Shown: piece by piece, positions 1-10,626 of the stretch | Position numbering within the stretch: position 1 is the first letter of the stretch | How the letters are laid out: each line of letters opens with the position of its first letter | NCBI RefSeq assembly: GCF_036898095.1 | Contig: NC_090765.1 | Coordinates: 26,267,081 to 26,331,080, forward strand | DNA: 64,000 nucleotides | Reading direction: 5' to 3' | From: Palaemon carinicauda | Lineage: Eukaryota; Arthropoda; Malacostraca; Decapoda; Palaemonidae | Notes under the pieces: generated by a model | Told to the model about the DNA's origin: nothing | Databases searched by the model: none | Seen by the model: only the letters and a program-made list of their open reading frames with translations | Translations under genes and position numbers: made by a program

Positions 1-605
1 AGTATATCAATAAAGTAACTGAAAATGCAAAAAGTACTAGCACTTAAAATCATCTAGATAAGCAAGAAACTCGGATTCCTGTACAGAATTGGTTTGATAC
101 TTGCCAGTTATGATATTTTAATATTTCATTTAAATATGTTATTCCTTCTTGTATAATAAAGTAACACCAGTATTTTAGTTTGAATAAGTAAATTTAATTA
201 AAAAAGTAAACACATTTAAGTTTGTTTACATTACTGCATACATAAAAAGAAATAAAATTGTACGTAGGAATAAAATTTTCTGTATAATAATATAGACACC
301 TGCCCTTAAAGAAGATTTTATTGATTTCATAAAGAAATATATTTCCTCTTATCTCTCATTTCTTAACAGAAAAATTATATTCTTTTTAAAGAAATATCTT
401 TAGAAATAGCATAAGATGAAAACATGAAATATGTCCCACTATAATTTCTAGTCCCCTGCAATTTGTTAATCATTTATCAATGGTCAGAATGAAATAAAAA
501 GCTTGACAGGTGTGAGTGATTTAAGACCTCAGCCATCGATGGGTGAAAAATTTATTTCCTGTTTAACTTCAAAAGTTCAAACTCGCTGCAAATTTTTTTT
601 ATGTT
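1..605. other. AT-rich non-coding sequence
   Basis: No open frame, RNA gene or recognisable repeat was seen. The stretch lies upstream of the first visible TAF6-like exon, so it may be intron of that gene, but no exon with matching phase could be picked out. Confidence 0.4.
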
Positions 606-836
606 GAACAGTCCTTTTATAGTTTATATATCAAATATCTGTTTTAATGTTGTTAATGTTTTTGAAATATTTTATTTTATTTTTTCATTACTTCTTATAT
701 CATTTATTTATTTCCTTATTTACTCTATTCACTGTGCTATTTTTCCATGTTGGAGCCCTTGGGCTTATAGCATCTTGCTTTTCCAAATAGGGTTGTAGCT
801 TAGCTAGTAATAATGATAATAATAATAATAATAAAA
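606..836 (+). mobile_element. LINE-T 3' end with TAA-type tail
   Basis: The stretch from the block 'ttggagcccttgggcttat' to 'gggttgtagcttagctagt', followed by a (taa/taat)n tail, recurs in the opposite orientation at about 7054, 17734, 35252, 40298 and 41810. The shared block and the simple tail mark the 3' end of a non-LTR retrotransposon or a SINE that uses the same tail. This copy is 5'-truncated and carries no coding sequence. The name LINE-T is only a label for this window. Confidence 0.7.
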
Positions 837-1219
837 ATAACATCAAAACTTGAACCTGTGAATAGTGGATTTCACGCGCCTTTGCTTTATACACGACACC
901 CAAAAGGTGCTCGCGCGAGGGTTGTAACCTCAGCATTCCATGCTTTTATCTTTCTCTGGTATAATTGGAAGGTTTTATCAGAAAAGATATACAAGAAGGA
1001 CTTCTTTTCACTGGGCGCCACAGGTCGACCCAGAAATGAAGTTTTTATTTATTACACAAAGAATTTCACGTTGTATAATTTAAACACGCTTGAAAAGGCA
1101 ACCCTTTAGGCTGATGTGTTTGTTAGTAAGCAGAGTAATGGGAAACTGATCTTCCTCATTCCTTTTTTCTTGAGGATTAACTAACTAGTTTTGCTTTTCG
1201 ATCTTGTGAAATTAAAGCT
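837..1219. other. Unassigned sequence between LINE fragments
   Basis: A 98-codon open frame spans 813-1109, but it starts inside the LINE-T tail and shows no known motif. I do not consider it a gene. Confidence 0.4.
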
Positions 1220-2040
1220 CTCTTAATGAACCTTGATGCTTATGGAGGTGTAAACCCAATGGGTATTTTTTCTTTGTTTTTTATAAAGACCGCAGATTTC
1301 TTAGCTACAAATTTATCAGTTATTTTGTGCAAGTTAGTAAAAAGAGGCTCTTTTAATACTTATTGGAGAATTGGTAATGTTATTCTATTATGTAAATGCA
1401 TTTGTGGTAGGCCGAGTCCTGCTGATTAACCTACCACCCAATTTCCATAACTCCCATATTGTCTGAAAATTTTTAACATCTTTTGGCAAAACTTTTAAAT
1501 AAGTATGTTGAAGGTTATCATCTGTTCACCAGTTTGCAATTTGGCTTTCATTAAGGCCTTGTAGCATGTGATGCCCTTCTTACAATCTCCAATGCTGTAC
1601 AGAAATTCCTTAAGTGTTGTCTGGAAGTTTGTATGATTGGCCTTGATTTTAGGGCTGCCCTTGACCGTGTTAATCATGAGGCCCTTGTTTTCAAACTCAA
1701 ATAGTTGGGAGTGGGTGGGTCTTTTCTTAGCATCATTACTGAAAGTAATAGGTTGCAGAGTTGTTGTGGATTGGGCTCCATTGTGAGTATAGGAATATGA
1801 TATCTGGTGATCCTCTGGGTAGTGTTCTTGGTCCATTGCTTTTCATAATGTATACACATGACATGTAGTTTGGCCTATGAAACAGGCTTGTTGCAAATGC
1901 AGTTGATGCTACTCTCTTGGATCAATTCCATCTCCTGAATGTAGATCTAGGGTTGCTGAATCCCTTAATATAGATCTAGCTAAAATTAGTGCATGGCACA
2001 AATTATGGGGCATAAAGTTGAATCCTAACAAAACTCAAAG
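1220..2040 (+). pseudogene. Decayed LINE reverse transcriptase fragment
   Basis: Translated across several frames, the plus strand gives pieces typical of a non-LTR reverse transcriptase. They are an 'IGNV' block near 1370, 'ACDALLTISNAVQKFL' near 1570-1610, 'MIGLDFRAALDRVNHEAL' near 1635-1690 (palm motif A), 'GVGGSFLS' near 1710, and a relic of the 'GVPQGSVLGPLLF' block near 1805-1850. The segment near 1880-1915, where YADD should be, is corrupted. Stops and frameshifts break the frame throughout. The motif spacing suggests a Jockey-like element, from memory. It may be the body that belongs with the LINE-T tails, but the two are not joined here. Confidence 0.7.
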
Positions 2041-2337
2041 TACAGTCGGCCCTCGTTTATTGTAGGTTCTTGCTTCACGACTTCAGTTTCATACGCATAA
2101 GAACATTATTGTACCTGTCAAATGGAAATTCTTATAATCGCGATAAAATTCATGTTGAGCGATTATTTCAAATAGCCTGTGCTCCTTTACATTGGGAGTG
2201 CTTTGTGCCACTACCTATCTCTCCAACCAGCTGGTCCTAGCTCTCTCTGTACAGTGTGTATCCATTTATTGTGGTAAAAAGGACCTGTAAATACTCCTGC
2301 TCCGTCAGGCTTCACTTTGCCATGCTGAAATCTGGAA

Positions 2338-2410
<73 letters not shown>

Positions 2411-3160
2411 TATTAGCCTGAAAATCACATGTTTGCTGCCCTCCAATCCAGTATGGTGATTGGTATGGGTTGCCACACCATTCAATGATATTTTCCAATA
2501 AACACAATAAAATTATTTCACTAAGTGATAATGCATTAAAATAAAATGTACAACTTTTGAAATTGCGTGACTTACCTTAGTTAAGGTAACGTGGTATTAG
2601 ATATGCACCATTTACAACTTTGGAGGGCAATAGCTGGTGAAGGCAGTGGAGCGGAGGTGATACAGGTGTTGCTTCCACTGAGGCTAGTGAACGACTAACC
2701 GTCCCCAGAATACAAGCGAGATCGTGCTAGACGTCTATGCGCAGAAACAAAAAAAATTTTGATGCGGATCTGACGCAACGCTACTTTTCCAGGGTTAGAA
2801 CCTCATACTTTGTGAGAGATAGTGAGAGAGAGAAGGAATCAGTATAAGATTAAAACTTATGATTAAATAACTTTTTATAATGTTTAACTGTTTATACAAT
2901 GTTTACTGTATGCACTTTACACAATAAAAAATTTCATAAATACATAAGTTTACTGTATAATACTACTATATGTAAGAATATGGGGAAAGGTAATACTCTA
3001 CAAATAGAGGGTGGGTTATTATTAGTACAGGGGATGTTTATAAAGATTTGAAATATACGTAAATAATGAAATGAATTGGGCATTACTAATTCATGGATTT
3101 TCACCTTTGGGGGGATGGGTCCTGGAACCAATTATTAATGCTGGATGAGGATTTGCTGTA
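2041..3160. mobile_element. Tigger/pogo-like terminal-inverted-repeat element
   Basis: The left end reads TA-CAGTCGGCCCTCGTTTAT. The right end, read in reverse complement, begins TACAGCAAATCCTCATCCAG and then continues with 'ggttccaggaccc' and 'ggtgaaaatcc'. The two ends form an imperfect inverted repeat bounded by TA, the target duplication of mariner/Tigger elements. No transposase frame is visible inside. A GA microsatellite sits within it. The family call comes from recalled Tigger termini; the element may instead be two separate relics. Confidence 0.45.
2344..2409. repeat. (GA)n microsatellite
   Basis: About 33 GA dinucleotide units preceded by a short A run. Open frames on both strands here are read-throughs of the repeat (Arg-Glu or Ser-Leu) and are not proteins. 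Confidence 0.95.
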
Positions 3161-3852
3161 CTTGTACAAAGCGGGGTGTGGCGATGACTTTCATGTCGAG
3201 TCATCTTACCTTGTACTGAAGCTGTGTTGCTAATGTACAATTACATCTGAAAAGTCATATGAACTAAAATATCATTAAAAGCACTGGAAAAGAATATATT
3301 GCAGTACAGTGGTTACTTAGTGTGTTAGTCAAGAGCTCGCGGGCAATTTTTTCTCGATCTTTGTGCCAGTTTTTGTTACCTAACTCTTGCAAATAAGGAG
3401 GGCTTACTTCCAGTTTAGCTGAAAGACTACTACAATGAAAGGACTCAGATGTGTATAGTTAAAATTTTACAAATTACTTTTAAAAATTCTGTTTTTATTA
3501 TAAAAACTAAAAACTCAGATTTTTTAGAATTTCTCATTATTTGTCTTTCTGTTTTATTAATTTGTCTTGTTGTGTGAATATAGGATAAGAAGTAAAAGTT
3601 TAAAACACTGATGACTTCAGTCTGGTAAAGTTTTATTTGTAATTTATAATATTGATAAAAAAGAAATACAACCTTTTAATACTGCTTTGGTGATGCTCGT
3701 TGGTTCCTCATAAATAAATAAGTGATGTAGTAAAAGCTTTTGGTAGTCCTTAGGGTTGTTTTCTGGTTTATATTACAGATTTCTCTTGAATAATTTTACA
3801 AATGAGTTTCACTGAAGTGCAATACAGTATTTTCAAATTTCTTAAATTTCAG
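3161..3852. other. Intron-like AT-rich sequence upstream of first visible exon
   Basis: No gene was seen. The stretch ends in the pyrimidine-rich acceptor 'ttcttaaatttcag', so at least its 3' part is intron. A short 'gcaaataaggagggctt' block near 3388 resembles, in reverse, the 'gccctccttattagca' block at 39931, possibly Tigger-type debris. Confidence 0.4.
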
Positions 3853-4004
3853 GTGAATGGTTGAATGTCAGTGGGCATAATTTAGTCAAAGCTGAAAACA
3901 GCGGGGAGATTTTACCGTCACCGCAGACATTACCTCCAGCTTTCGTACAGTATTACCAAACACTCTTTACTGTTATTGCAGGTCCTTCTAATGATTTGTT
4001 TAAG
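3853..4004 (+). CDS. TAF6L: TAF6-like gene, first visible exon (partial CDS)
   Basis: An internal coding exon of a TAF6-family subunit of TFIID or SAGA. The acceptor is 'tttcttaaatttcag' and the donor is 'aag|gtaagt'. The exon opens with two bases completing a split codon and ends in phase 0, giving about 50 residues. It contains 'LPPAFVQYYQTLFTVIAG', which matches the start of the TAF6 HEAT-repeat domain, where a Y-Y helix precedes the repeats. The protein would act in the nucleus as part of a transcription coactivator complex. The N-terminal histone fold must be encoded upstream of the window. TAF6 and TAF6L (SAF6 in flies) are not firmly separated; TAF6L is favoured because the sequence is quite divergent from TAF6. 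Confidence 0.72.
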
Positions 4005-5233
4005 GTAAGTTTTATATATAGATGGAAATTTTACAGTGTATATGCTCCAATAAGAGTAGAAACAAGCATACAATTATTTGTAGAACGAGACAGGAGAAAA
4101 AATGGCTACCTGTGAGGGATGAGCTCATATCCCATGAAGGAAAAAAAAGTCTTCAATTGAAAGTTCATATATTCCCAGTTTTCAAAATTTCCAGAAAAAT
4201 ATCTTTAATTTCTTTATACCTATAAGAATTTTAATTCTTTATCATAAATATGGATATGAATGTGTCGAGGTGGTTTGGCCATGTTGAGAGAATGGAAAAT
4301 GGATGTCTGCTAAAGAAGGTGATGAATGCAAGAGTTGATGGGAGAAGTACTAGAGGAAGGCCAAGGTTTGGGTGGATAGATGGAGTGAAGAAAGCTCTGG
4401 GTGATAGGAGGATAGATGTGACCTAGGCAAGAGAGCGTGCTAGAAATAGGAATGAAAGGCGAGCGATTGTGACGCAGTTCCGGTAGGCCCTGCTGCTGCT
4501 TCCGATGCCTTAGATGACCGCGGAGGTAGCAGCAGTAGGGGATTCAGCATTATGAAGCTTCGTCTGTGGTGGATAATGTGGGAGGGTGGGCTGTGACACC
4601 CTAGCAGTACCAGCTGAACTCGGTTGAGTCCCTTGTTAGGCTGGGAGGAACGTAGGGAGTAGAGGTCCCCTTTTTGTTTTTGTTTCTTTGTTGATGTCGG
4701 CTACCCCCCAAAATTGGGGGAGGTGCCATGGTATATGTATGTATGTATCCATTTTATACTTTATTGTGCATATCCATGTACATACTCAGGTATAAATATA
4801 AATAATGATAAAACTAAAGCATCCATTACAGTACATAGATACAGTACAGTATATTGATATTTATTAAATGTACTTCATACATGTACATATGGATAACAAG
4901 GACACATACATTTATTTATTTATTCATATATACTTACACCTTGTATGTATATACAAACATGTATAATAGTAATGCATATCTATAATTATACTGAATAAGT
5001 AACTTAAAAAGATTGCTAATTTTTATCAAGAATTCTTGTTTTCTAAGTTTATATCAAGAATAATAAGTTATATCAGATAATTGATGAAATGTACTATGGT
5101 TTGCACTATCGTTTCTGTAGAATTTGCCAATTTTGAGATGATTAATCACCCTGTATAACATAAGTATGTTGACTACAGCATCTATCTTGCAAGTAACTAT
5201 TCTTATTTTTAATTTATTTTTATGAAATTACAG
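4005..5233 (+). other. TAF6-like intron 1 (visible)
   Basis: Starts gtaagt and ends in 'ttatgaaattacag'. It contains a LINE-A 3' end (4240-4750). The rest is AT-rich with no coding signal. Confidence 0.8.
4240..4750 (+). mobile_element. LINE-A 3' end, 5'-truncated
   Basis: The 5' part encodes the last residues of the LINE-A reverse transcriptase ('RWFGHVERMENG', then 'RGRPRFGWIDGVKKAL'). It continues past the point where the 7939-10626 copy has lost bases and ends 'AIVTQFR' plus stop near 4486. The 3' untranslated region has a GCAGCAG-rich stem near 4485-4540, a hairpin of five C and AA facing TT and five G near 4704-4725, and a (tatg)n tail ending near 4750. It is the better reference for the LINE-A 3' end in this window. 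One stop (tag) interrupts the frame near 4423. Confidence 0.85.
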
Positions 5234-5413
5234 ATGATGTGTGAAGATGTGTCAACTTCACCTGGAATCCGATCTTTTGTGGGCCACATAATTGGAGGTG
5301 TTGTTCGAGGAGCAAATCGTGCCAGGCAAAAGCCATTCATCTTAAGAAGACTTCTTTTGATTACAAGAGCTCTTCTTGTGAATCCTCACATACATCTAGG
5401 TCCCCAGAATTAT
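5234..5413 (+). CDS. TAF6L: TAF6-like gene, second visible exon
   Basis: A 60-codon, phase 0-0 exon between 'attacag' and 'tat|gtaagt'. It encodes 'MMCEDVSTSPGIRSF', then 'VGHIIGGVVRGAN', then 'LLLITRALLVNPHIHLGPQ'. In TAF6 and TAF6L this position holds the first HEAT helices, with the pattern 'aLqDL..d.glq.L.pyf' followed by 'L..L.r.vraLl.NPhl.LepY'. The NPHIHLGP segment is the best single match to the family. The open frame runs on into both flanks only by chance; the splice signals and the resemblance set the borders. Confidence 0.78.
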
Positions 5414-6484
5414 GTAAGTTGGTGTATATGAATAATCTTGTATTACTGAAATAGTTCTTTCATGATTCAATGGAAGCACCTCAATATAGGAAATTAATGT
5501 ACAATTTCTAACCATATAGAATTCAAATAAGTTTTCATAGGAAAGTTTTTTCATTGATTATAATCATATCTTTACTGTCAGCTTGAAAGCACAGTCTTTT
5601 TATCTCCTTATTGTACACGCACTCAAAATAATTTCACCTCACTAACCAAAGATTTTAACACCTTATCCATGATAACACCATTTTCATACTGTTTACAAAA
5701 ATGTTTTGTTATCGTTAGTTTTCCCTTGGATGTTTTAATGCGCTCATTCGTTGTTGTGATTAGCGATAATACATAAACAAACGCATAGTTTCCCTTTTGG
5801 GCATTGTAAATTTATGTAGGAAAAACATGCTATAGAATAGGCATTATTTTGTTCATTTCTGATATCTTAGGATACAGTAAGTAGAAAAAAATTTATAAAG
5901 ATGTCTTTACATAACCTAAACCTAACCTAAACTCAGATGGTTCTGTAATTTACCAGTTGTCATATATTACGGATACATGATAAGTTAATTAAAATTTACT
6001 TTGATTATTTACCTTGTCTAATCTAAAGGTCATCTTATATGCAGAAATATAAGTCACTTACATTTATTAACTTGCTTACAAATATAGTATTGTATTATAT
6101 AATTTTACGATTTTTAATTTTTAATAGTATTTTCAGGTGCTGTACTTTACAGTATTTAGTTTGTTTTAATTTGGCCCATACTTGAGGTAATCTTTGTTTT
6201 TTTTATACTAAATGTTGCTTATTATCAAAGGACTCCTTCACTGAAATGGGAAGTGGAATAAATATTTCATTTATATATATGGTGACAGCATGTCTGATTA
6301 TCATATGCTTAATGACCATAATAAAAGAAATTTAATCTTGCAAATGATTACATTACTGCATCTTGTTAATGTTTTATCCAGTTTTTTCCAATCTTATAGA
6401 ATAAGTGTGAGTTTGTGTGAAGAGCCATTCAATTTTGTCCTTCCCTATAAATTCATAAATATAAGTCATGATTCTTTGTTTCAG
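5414..6484 (+). other. TAF6-like intron 2 (visible)
   Basis: Begins gtaagt and ends in 'gattctttgtttcag'. It is AT-rich, with no repeat or gene recognised inside. Confidence 0.8.
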
Positions 6485-6589
6485 ATGCGCGACATCATTA
6501 ATGTCCTTGTTTACTGTCTGATTATTGAACGAAAGCTCCCACAGGACACCCAAATGCTTCGTAGTCTTGCTTGTAATGTTTTGCTACAG
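6485..6589 (+). CDS. TAF6L: TAF6-like gene, third visible exon
   Basis: A 35-codon phase 0-0 exon, acceptor 'tttcag' and donor 'cag|gtgagt'. It encodes 'MRDIINVLVYCLI', then 'LRSLACNVLLQ'. This fits the TAF6-family helix pair, where a 'l.p.vl.Cl' helix is followed by 'h..LRd.aA.ll..I'. The exon joins in frame to both neighbours. The open frame reaches upstream to 6290, but that part is intron. Confidence 0.75.
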
Positions 6590-7053
6590 GTGAGTATTTG
6601 TATTTACACTTCATATATCTTATTGAAAATAGTGTTGGGAAATACAATGAAGTAATGATCTGTGATTTAATTTTCTTCTTTAGTACCATTAGTTATATTT
6701 GCATTTTTTATTGTTGCTACATTTTGCATTGACTCTAGTCATGATGCATTGGCTTTGTCATCAGTAACGGTTGTAAAGCATAAGATTTTTTATCCACCAT
6801 ATTTTAACCTATGGTAATTAAACTTACCTACTCCATTAACCGTTGTCAATGATTTGTTAAAATATGCTCAAATGAATACCCTCTGATCACATGAGATATA
6901 AGAAAATCATAATAGATTATATTAAGAAAGCAAGATAATGAAAAATATTCTGTGTTCTCAAGATTTTTCATACTTTTCTTACCTTTCTTTGTTTCCTTTA
7001 TCAATTCTGTCCTGTTTCAATCTCCATAACTACAGAAAGGCTAGCTTATTCTT

Positions 7054-7252
7054 TATTATTATTGTTATTATTATTACTAGCTAAGCTACAACCCTAGTTG
7101 GAAAAGCAAGGTGCTATAAGCCTAAGGGCTCCAACAAGGAAAAATAGCCCAGTGAGGAAAGGAAATAAATAAACAATATTAGAAATAATGAACAATTAGA
7201 ATAGAATATCTTAAAAACAGTAACAACATCAAAACAGATATTTTGTATATAC
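7054..7252 (-). mobile_element. LINE-T 3' end, truncated
   Basis: A (ttatta)n run is followed by 'actagctaagctacaaccc', 'gggctccaacaaggaa' and 'agcccagtgaggaaaggaa', the reverse complement of the LINE-T tail. The body stops at about 7252, where LINE-A-type sequence begins. Confidence 0.75.
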
Positions 7253-7676
7253 ATACATACATATACCAAGGCACTTCCCCCAATTTTGGGTGGTAGCTGA
7301 CATCAACAAATGAAACAAAACAAAAAGGGGACCTCTACTCTCTACGTTCCTCCCAGCCTGACAAGGGACTCAACCGATTTCAGCTGGTACTGCTAGGGTG
7401 CCACAGCCCACCCTCCCCCATTATCCACCACAGATGAAGCTTCATAATCCTGACTCCCCTACTGCTGCTACCTCCGCGGTCATCTAAGGCACCGGAGGAA
7501 GCAGCAGGGCCTACCAGAACTGCGTCACAATGCCCCCTGTGGCCGCAGGGGCATAAAAACAATTAGAATAGCGCCAACGTTATCCCTGCGTGTCGTAAGA
7601 GGCGACTAAAAGGGACGGGACGAGGGGGCTGGGAACCCCCTCTCCTGTATATAATCCTGCGAGATGTCAACATTTT
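7253..7676 (-). mobile_element. LINE-A-derived composite: 3' UTR joined to a leader-like segment
   Basis: On the minus strand, 7545 down to 7253 matches the LINE-A 3' UTR: the GCAGCAG stem, the C-run/G-run hairpin, and the tgta tail. Directly 5' of it, 7676 down to 7546, is a different segment with a 'cctcttacgacacgcaggga' core and palindromic arms (gggggttcccagccccc; gcccctgcggccacagggggc). The coding body is absent. This could be an internally deleted LINE-A or a SINE that borrows the LINE-A tail. The taagaggcgacta core resembles SINE or RTE leader motifs I recall from other invertebrates; I cannot verify this. Confidence 0.6.
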
Positions 7677-10626
7677 GTATATACATACATATACCAAGAC
7701 ACTTCCCCCAATTTTGGGGGGTAGCCGACATCAACAAATGAAACAAAACAAAAAGGGGACCTCTACTCTCTACGTTCCTCCCAGCCTGACAAGGGACTCA
7801 ACCAAGTTCAGCTGGTACTGCTAGGGTGCCACAGCCCACCCTCCACCGTTATCCACCATAGATGAAGCTTCATAATGCTGAATCCCCTACTGCTGCTACC
7901 TCCGCGGTCATCTAAGGCACCAGAGGAAGCAGCAGGGCCTACCTATTTCTAGCACGCTCTCTTGCCTCTCTCACATCTATCCTCCTATCACCCAGAGCTT
8001 TCTTCAGTCCATCCATCCACCCAAACCTTGGCCTTCCTCTTTTACTTCGCCCATCAACTCTTGCATTCATCACCTTCTTTAGCAGATAGCCATTTTCCAT
8101 TCTCTCAACATGGCCAAACCACCTCAACACATTCATATCCATTCTAGCTGCTAACTCATTTTTTACACCCGTTCTCACCCTCACCACTTCGTTCCTAACC
8201 CTATCTACTCGAGATACACCAGCCATACTCCTTAGACACTTCATCTCAAACACATTCAATTTCTGTCTCTCCGTCACTTTCATTCCCCACAACTCCGATC
8301 CATACATCACAGTTGGTACAATCACTATCTCATATAGAACTCTCTTTACATTCATCCCCAACCCTCTATTTTTTACTACTCCCTTAACTGCCCCCAACAC
8401 TTTGCAACCTTCATTCACTCCCTGACGTACATCTGCTTCCACTCCACCATTTGCTGCAACAACAGACCCCAAGTACTTAAACTGATCCACCTCCTCAAGT
8501 AACTCTCCATTCAACAAGACATTCAACCTTGCACCACCTTCCCTTCTCGTACATCTCATAACCTTACTCTTACCCACATTAACTCTGAACTTCCTTCTCT
8601 CACACACCCTTCCAAATTCTGTCACTAGTCGGTCAAGCTTCTCTTCTGTGTCTGCAGCCAGTACAGTATCATCCGCAAGCAACAACTGATTTACCTCCCA
8701 TTCATGGTCATTCTCGTCTACCAGTTTTAATCCTCGTCCAAGCACTCAAGCATTCACCTCTCTCACCACTCCATCAACATAAAAGTTAAACAACCACGGC
8801 GACATCACACATCCCTGTCTTAGCCCCACTCTCACCGGAAACCAATCACTCACTTCATTTCCTATTCTAACATATGCTTTACTACCTTTGTAGAAACTTT
8901 TCACTGCTTGCAACAACCTTCCACCAACTCCATATAACCTCATCACATTACACATTGCTTCCCTATCAACTCTATCATACGCTTTCTCCAGATCCATAAA
9001 CACAACATACACCTTCTTACCTTTTGCTAAATATTTCTCGCATATCTGCCTAACTGTAAAAATATGATTCATACAACCCCTACCTCTTCTAAAACCACCC
9101 TGTACTTCTAAGATTGCATTCGCTGTTTTATCCTTAATCCTATTAATCATTACTCTTCCATACACTTTTCCAACTACACTCTACAAACTAATACCTCTTG
9201 AATTACAACACTCATGCACATCTCCCTTACCCTTATATAGTGGTACAATACATGCACAAACCCAATCTACTGATACCATTGACAACACAAAACACATATT
9301 AAACAATCTCACCAACCATTCAAGTACAGTCACACCCCCTTCCTTCAACATCTCAGCTCTCACACCATCCATACCAGATGCTTTTCCTACTCTCGTTTCA
9401 TCTAGTGCTCTCTTCATTTCCTCTATTGTAATCTCTCTCTCATTCTCATCTCCCATCACCGGCACATCAACACCTGGAACAGCAATTATATCTGCCTCCC
9501 TATTATCCTCAACATTCAGTAAACTTTCAAAATATTCCTCCCACCTTTTCCTTGCCTCCTCTCCTTTTAACAACCTTCCATTTCCATCTTTCACTCTGTC
9601 TTCAATTCTTGAGCCAGCCTTCCTTACTCTCTTCACTTCTTTCCAAAACGACTTCTTATTCTCTTCATATGACTGACCCAATCCCTGACCCCACCTCAGG
9701 TCAGCTGCCCTCTTTGCCTCACGTACCTTGTGCTTTACTTCCACATTTTTCTCTCTATATTTTTCATACTTCTCTATACTATTACTCTGCAGCCATTCTT
9801 CAAAACTCCTCTTTTTCTCTTCCACTTTTACCTTCACTCCTTCATTCCACCATTCACTGCCCTTCCTCATGCTGCCTCCAACAACCTTCTTGCCACACAC
9901 ATCACTTGCAATCCCAACAAAATTTTCTTTTACTAACTTCCACTCCTCCTCTAAATTACCAGTTTCTCTTACTCTCACCTCGTCATATTTCATTTTCAAC
10001 CTTTCCTGATATTTACATTTTACTCACGGTTTTATTAGCTCTTCAACCCTCACTAGCTCCCTTTTACATCCACCTACTGTATTCCCCCACTCTTTTGCTG
10101 CAACTAATTTTCCTTCCACCAAAAAATGATCAGACATACCGTTAGCCATACCCCTAAACATGTGCACGTCTTTCAATCTTCCAAACATTCTTTTAGTTAT
10201 CAACACATAATCCATTAATGCCCTTTCTACTACTCTTCCATTTGCCACTCTTACCCATGTATACTTCTTTTTATATTTCTTTTTGAAAAAGCTAGCACTT
10301 ATTACCATCTCTTGTTCAACACACATATCTACCAGTCTCTCACCACTCTCATTTTCACCTGGTACGCCATACTTCCCAATGACACCTTCTACCTCTCCAG
10401 CGCCCACTCTAGCATTTAAGTCACCCATGACAACTACATAATTCCTTCTACCCAGTCCTTCTACACACCTAGTTAATTCATTCCAGAACTCATTCCACTC
10501 TTCTTCACTTTTCTCACTACCTGGCCCATACGCACTGACAAACGCCCAACATTCCCTACCCAACCTAACCCTTACCCACATTAACCTAGATGATATTTCC
10601 TTCCATTTAACTAATATAAGCATCAA
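7677..10626 (-). mobile_element. LINE-A non-LTR retrotransposon, 5'-truncated
   Basis: A 2.95 kb minus-strand copy that ends in the (tatg) tail at 7677 and stops inside the endonuclease domain near 10626. It carries an apurinic-type endonuclease and a reverse transcriptase in one frame, then a 3' UTR of about 260 bases with two hairpins. The organisation is RTE-like, by family knowledge. No clear target duplication was found. It lies in intron 3 antisense to the TAF6-like gene. Confidence 0.88.
7939..10626 (-). pseudogene. LINE-A endonuclease-reverse transcriptase, three nonsense codons
   Basis: A single reading frame of 896 codons with no frameshift, interrupted by TGA at 10024-10026, TAG at 9181-9183 and TGA at 8746-8748. 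The visible endonuclease part (first 200 residues) has 'SAYGPG', 'GDLNARVG' at about 68-75 and 'SDHFLV' near 165. The reverse transcriptase has 'FRRGRGC', 'VFMDLEKAYDRV', 'GLRQGCVMSPWLFN', and the catalytic box as LADD where FADD/YADD is usual. A C-terminal 'RWFGHVERM' block follows. The frame ends early relative to the 4240 copy because 33 bases are missing just before the stop. The N-terminal third of the endonuclease is absent. It cannot make a full protein. Confidence 0.9.

Noticed and set aside
2211..2507. Open frames across the GA microsatellite (Ser-Leu or Arg-Glu strings)
   Set aside because: Dinucleotide read-through with no other coding signal.
6290..6655. A 121-codon frame taken as a separate small gene
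   Set aside because: Only 6485-6589 has splice borders and family resemblance; the rest is intron read-through.
9552..10145. A 197-codon plus-strand frame
   Set aside because: Shadow of the minus-strand LINE-A endonuclease-reverse transcriptase; biased Ser/Leu/Pro composition.
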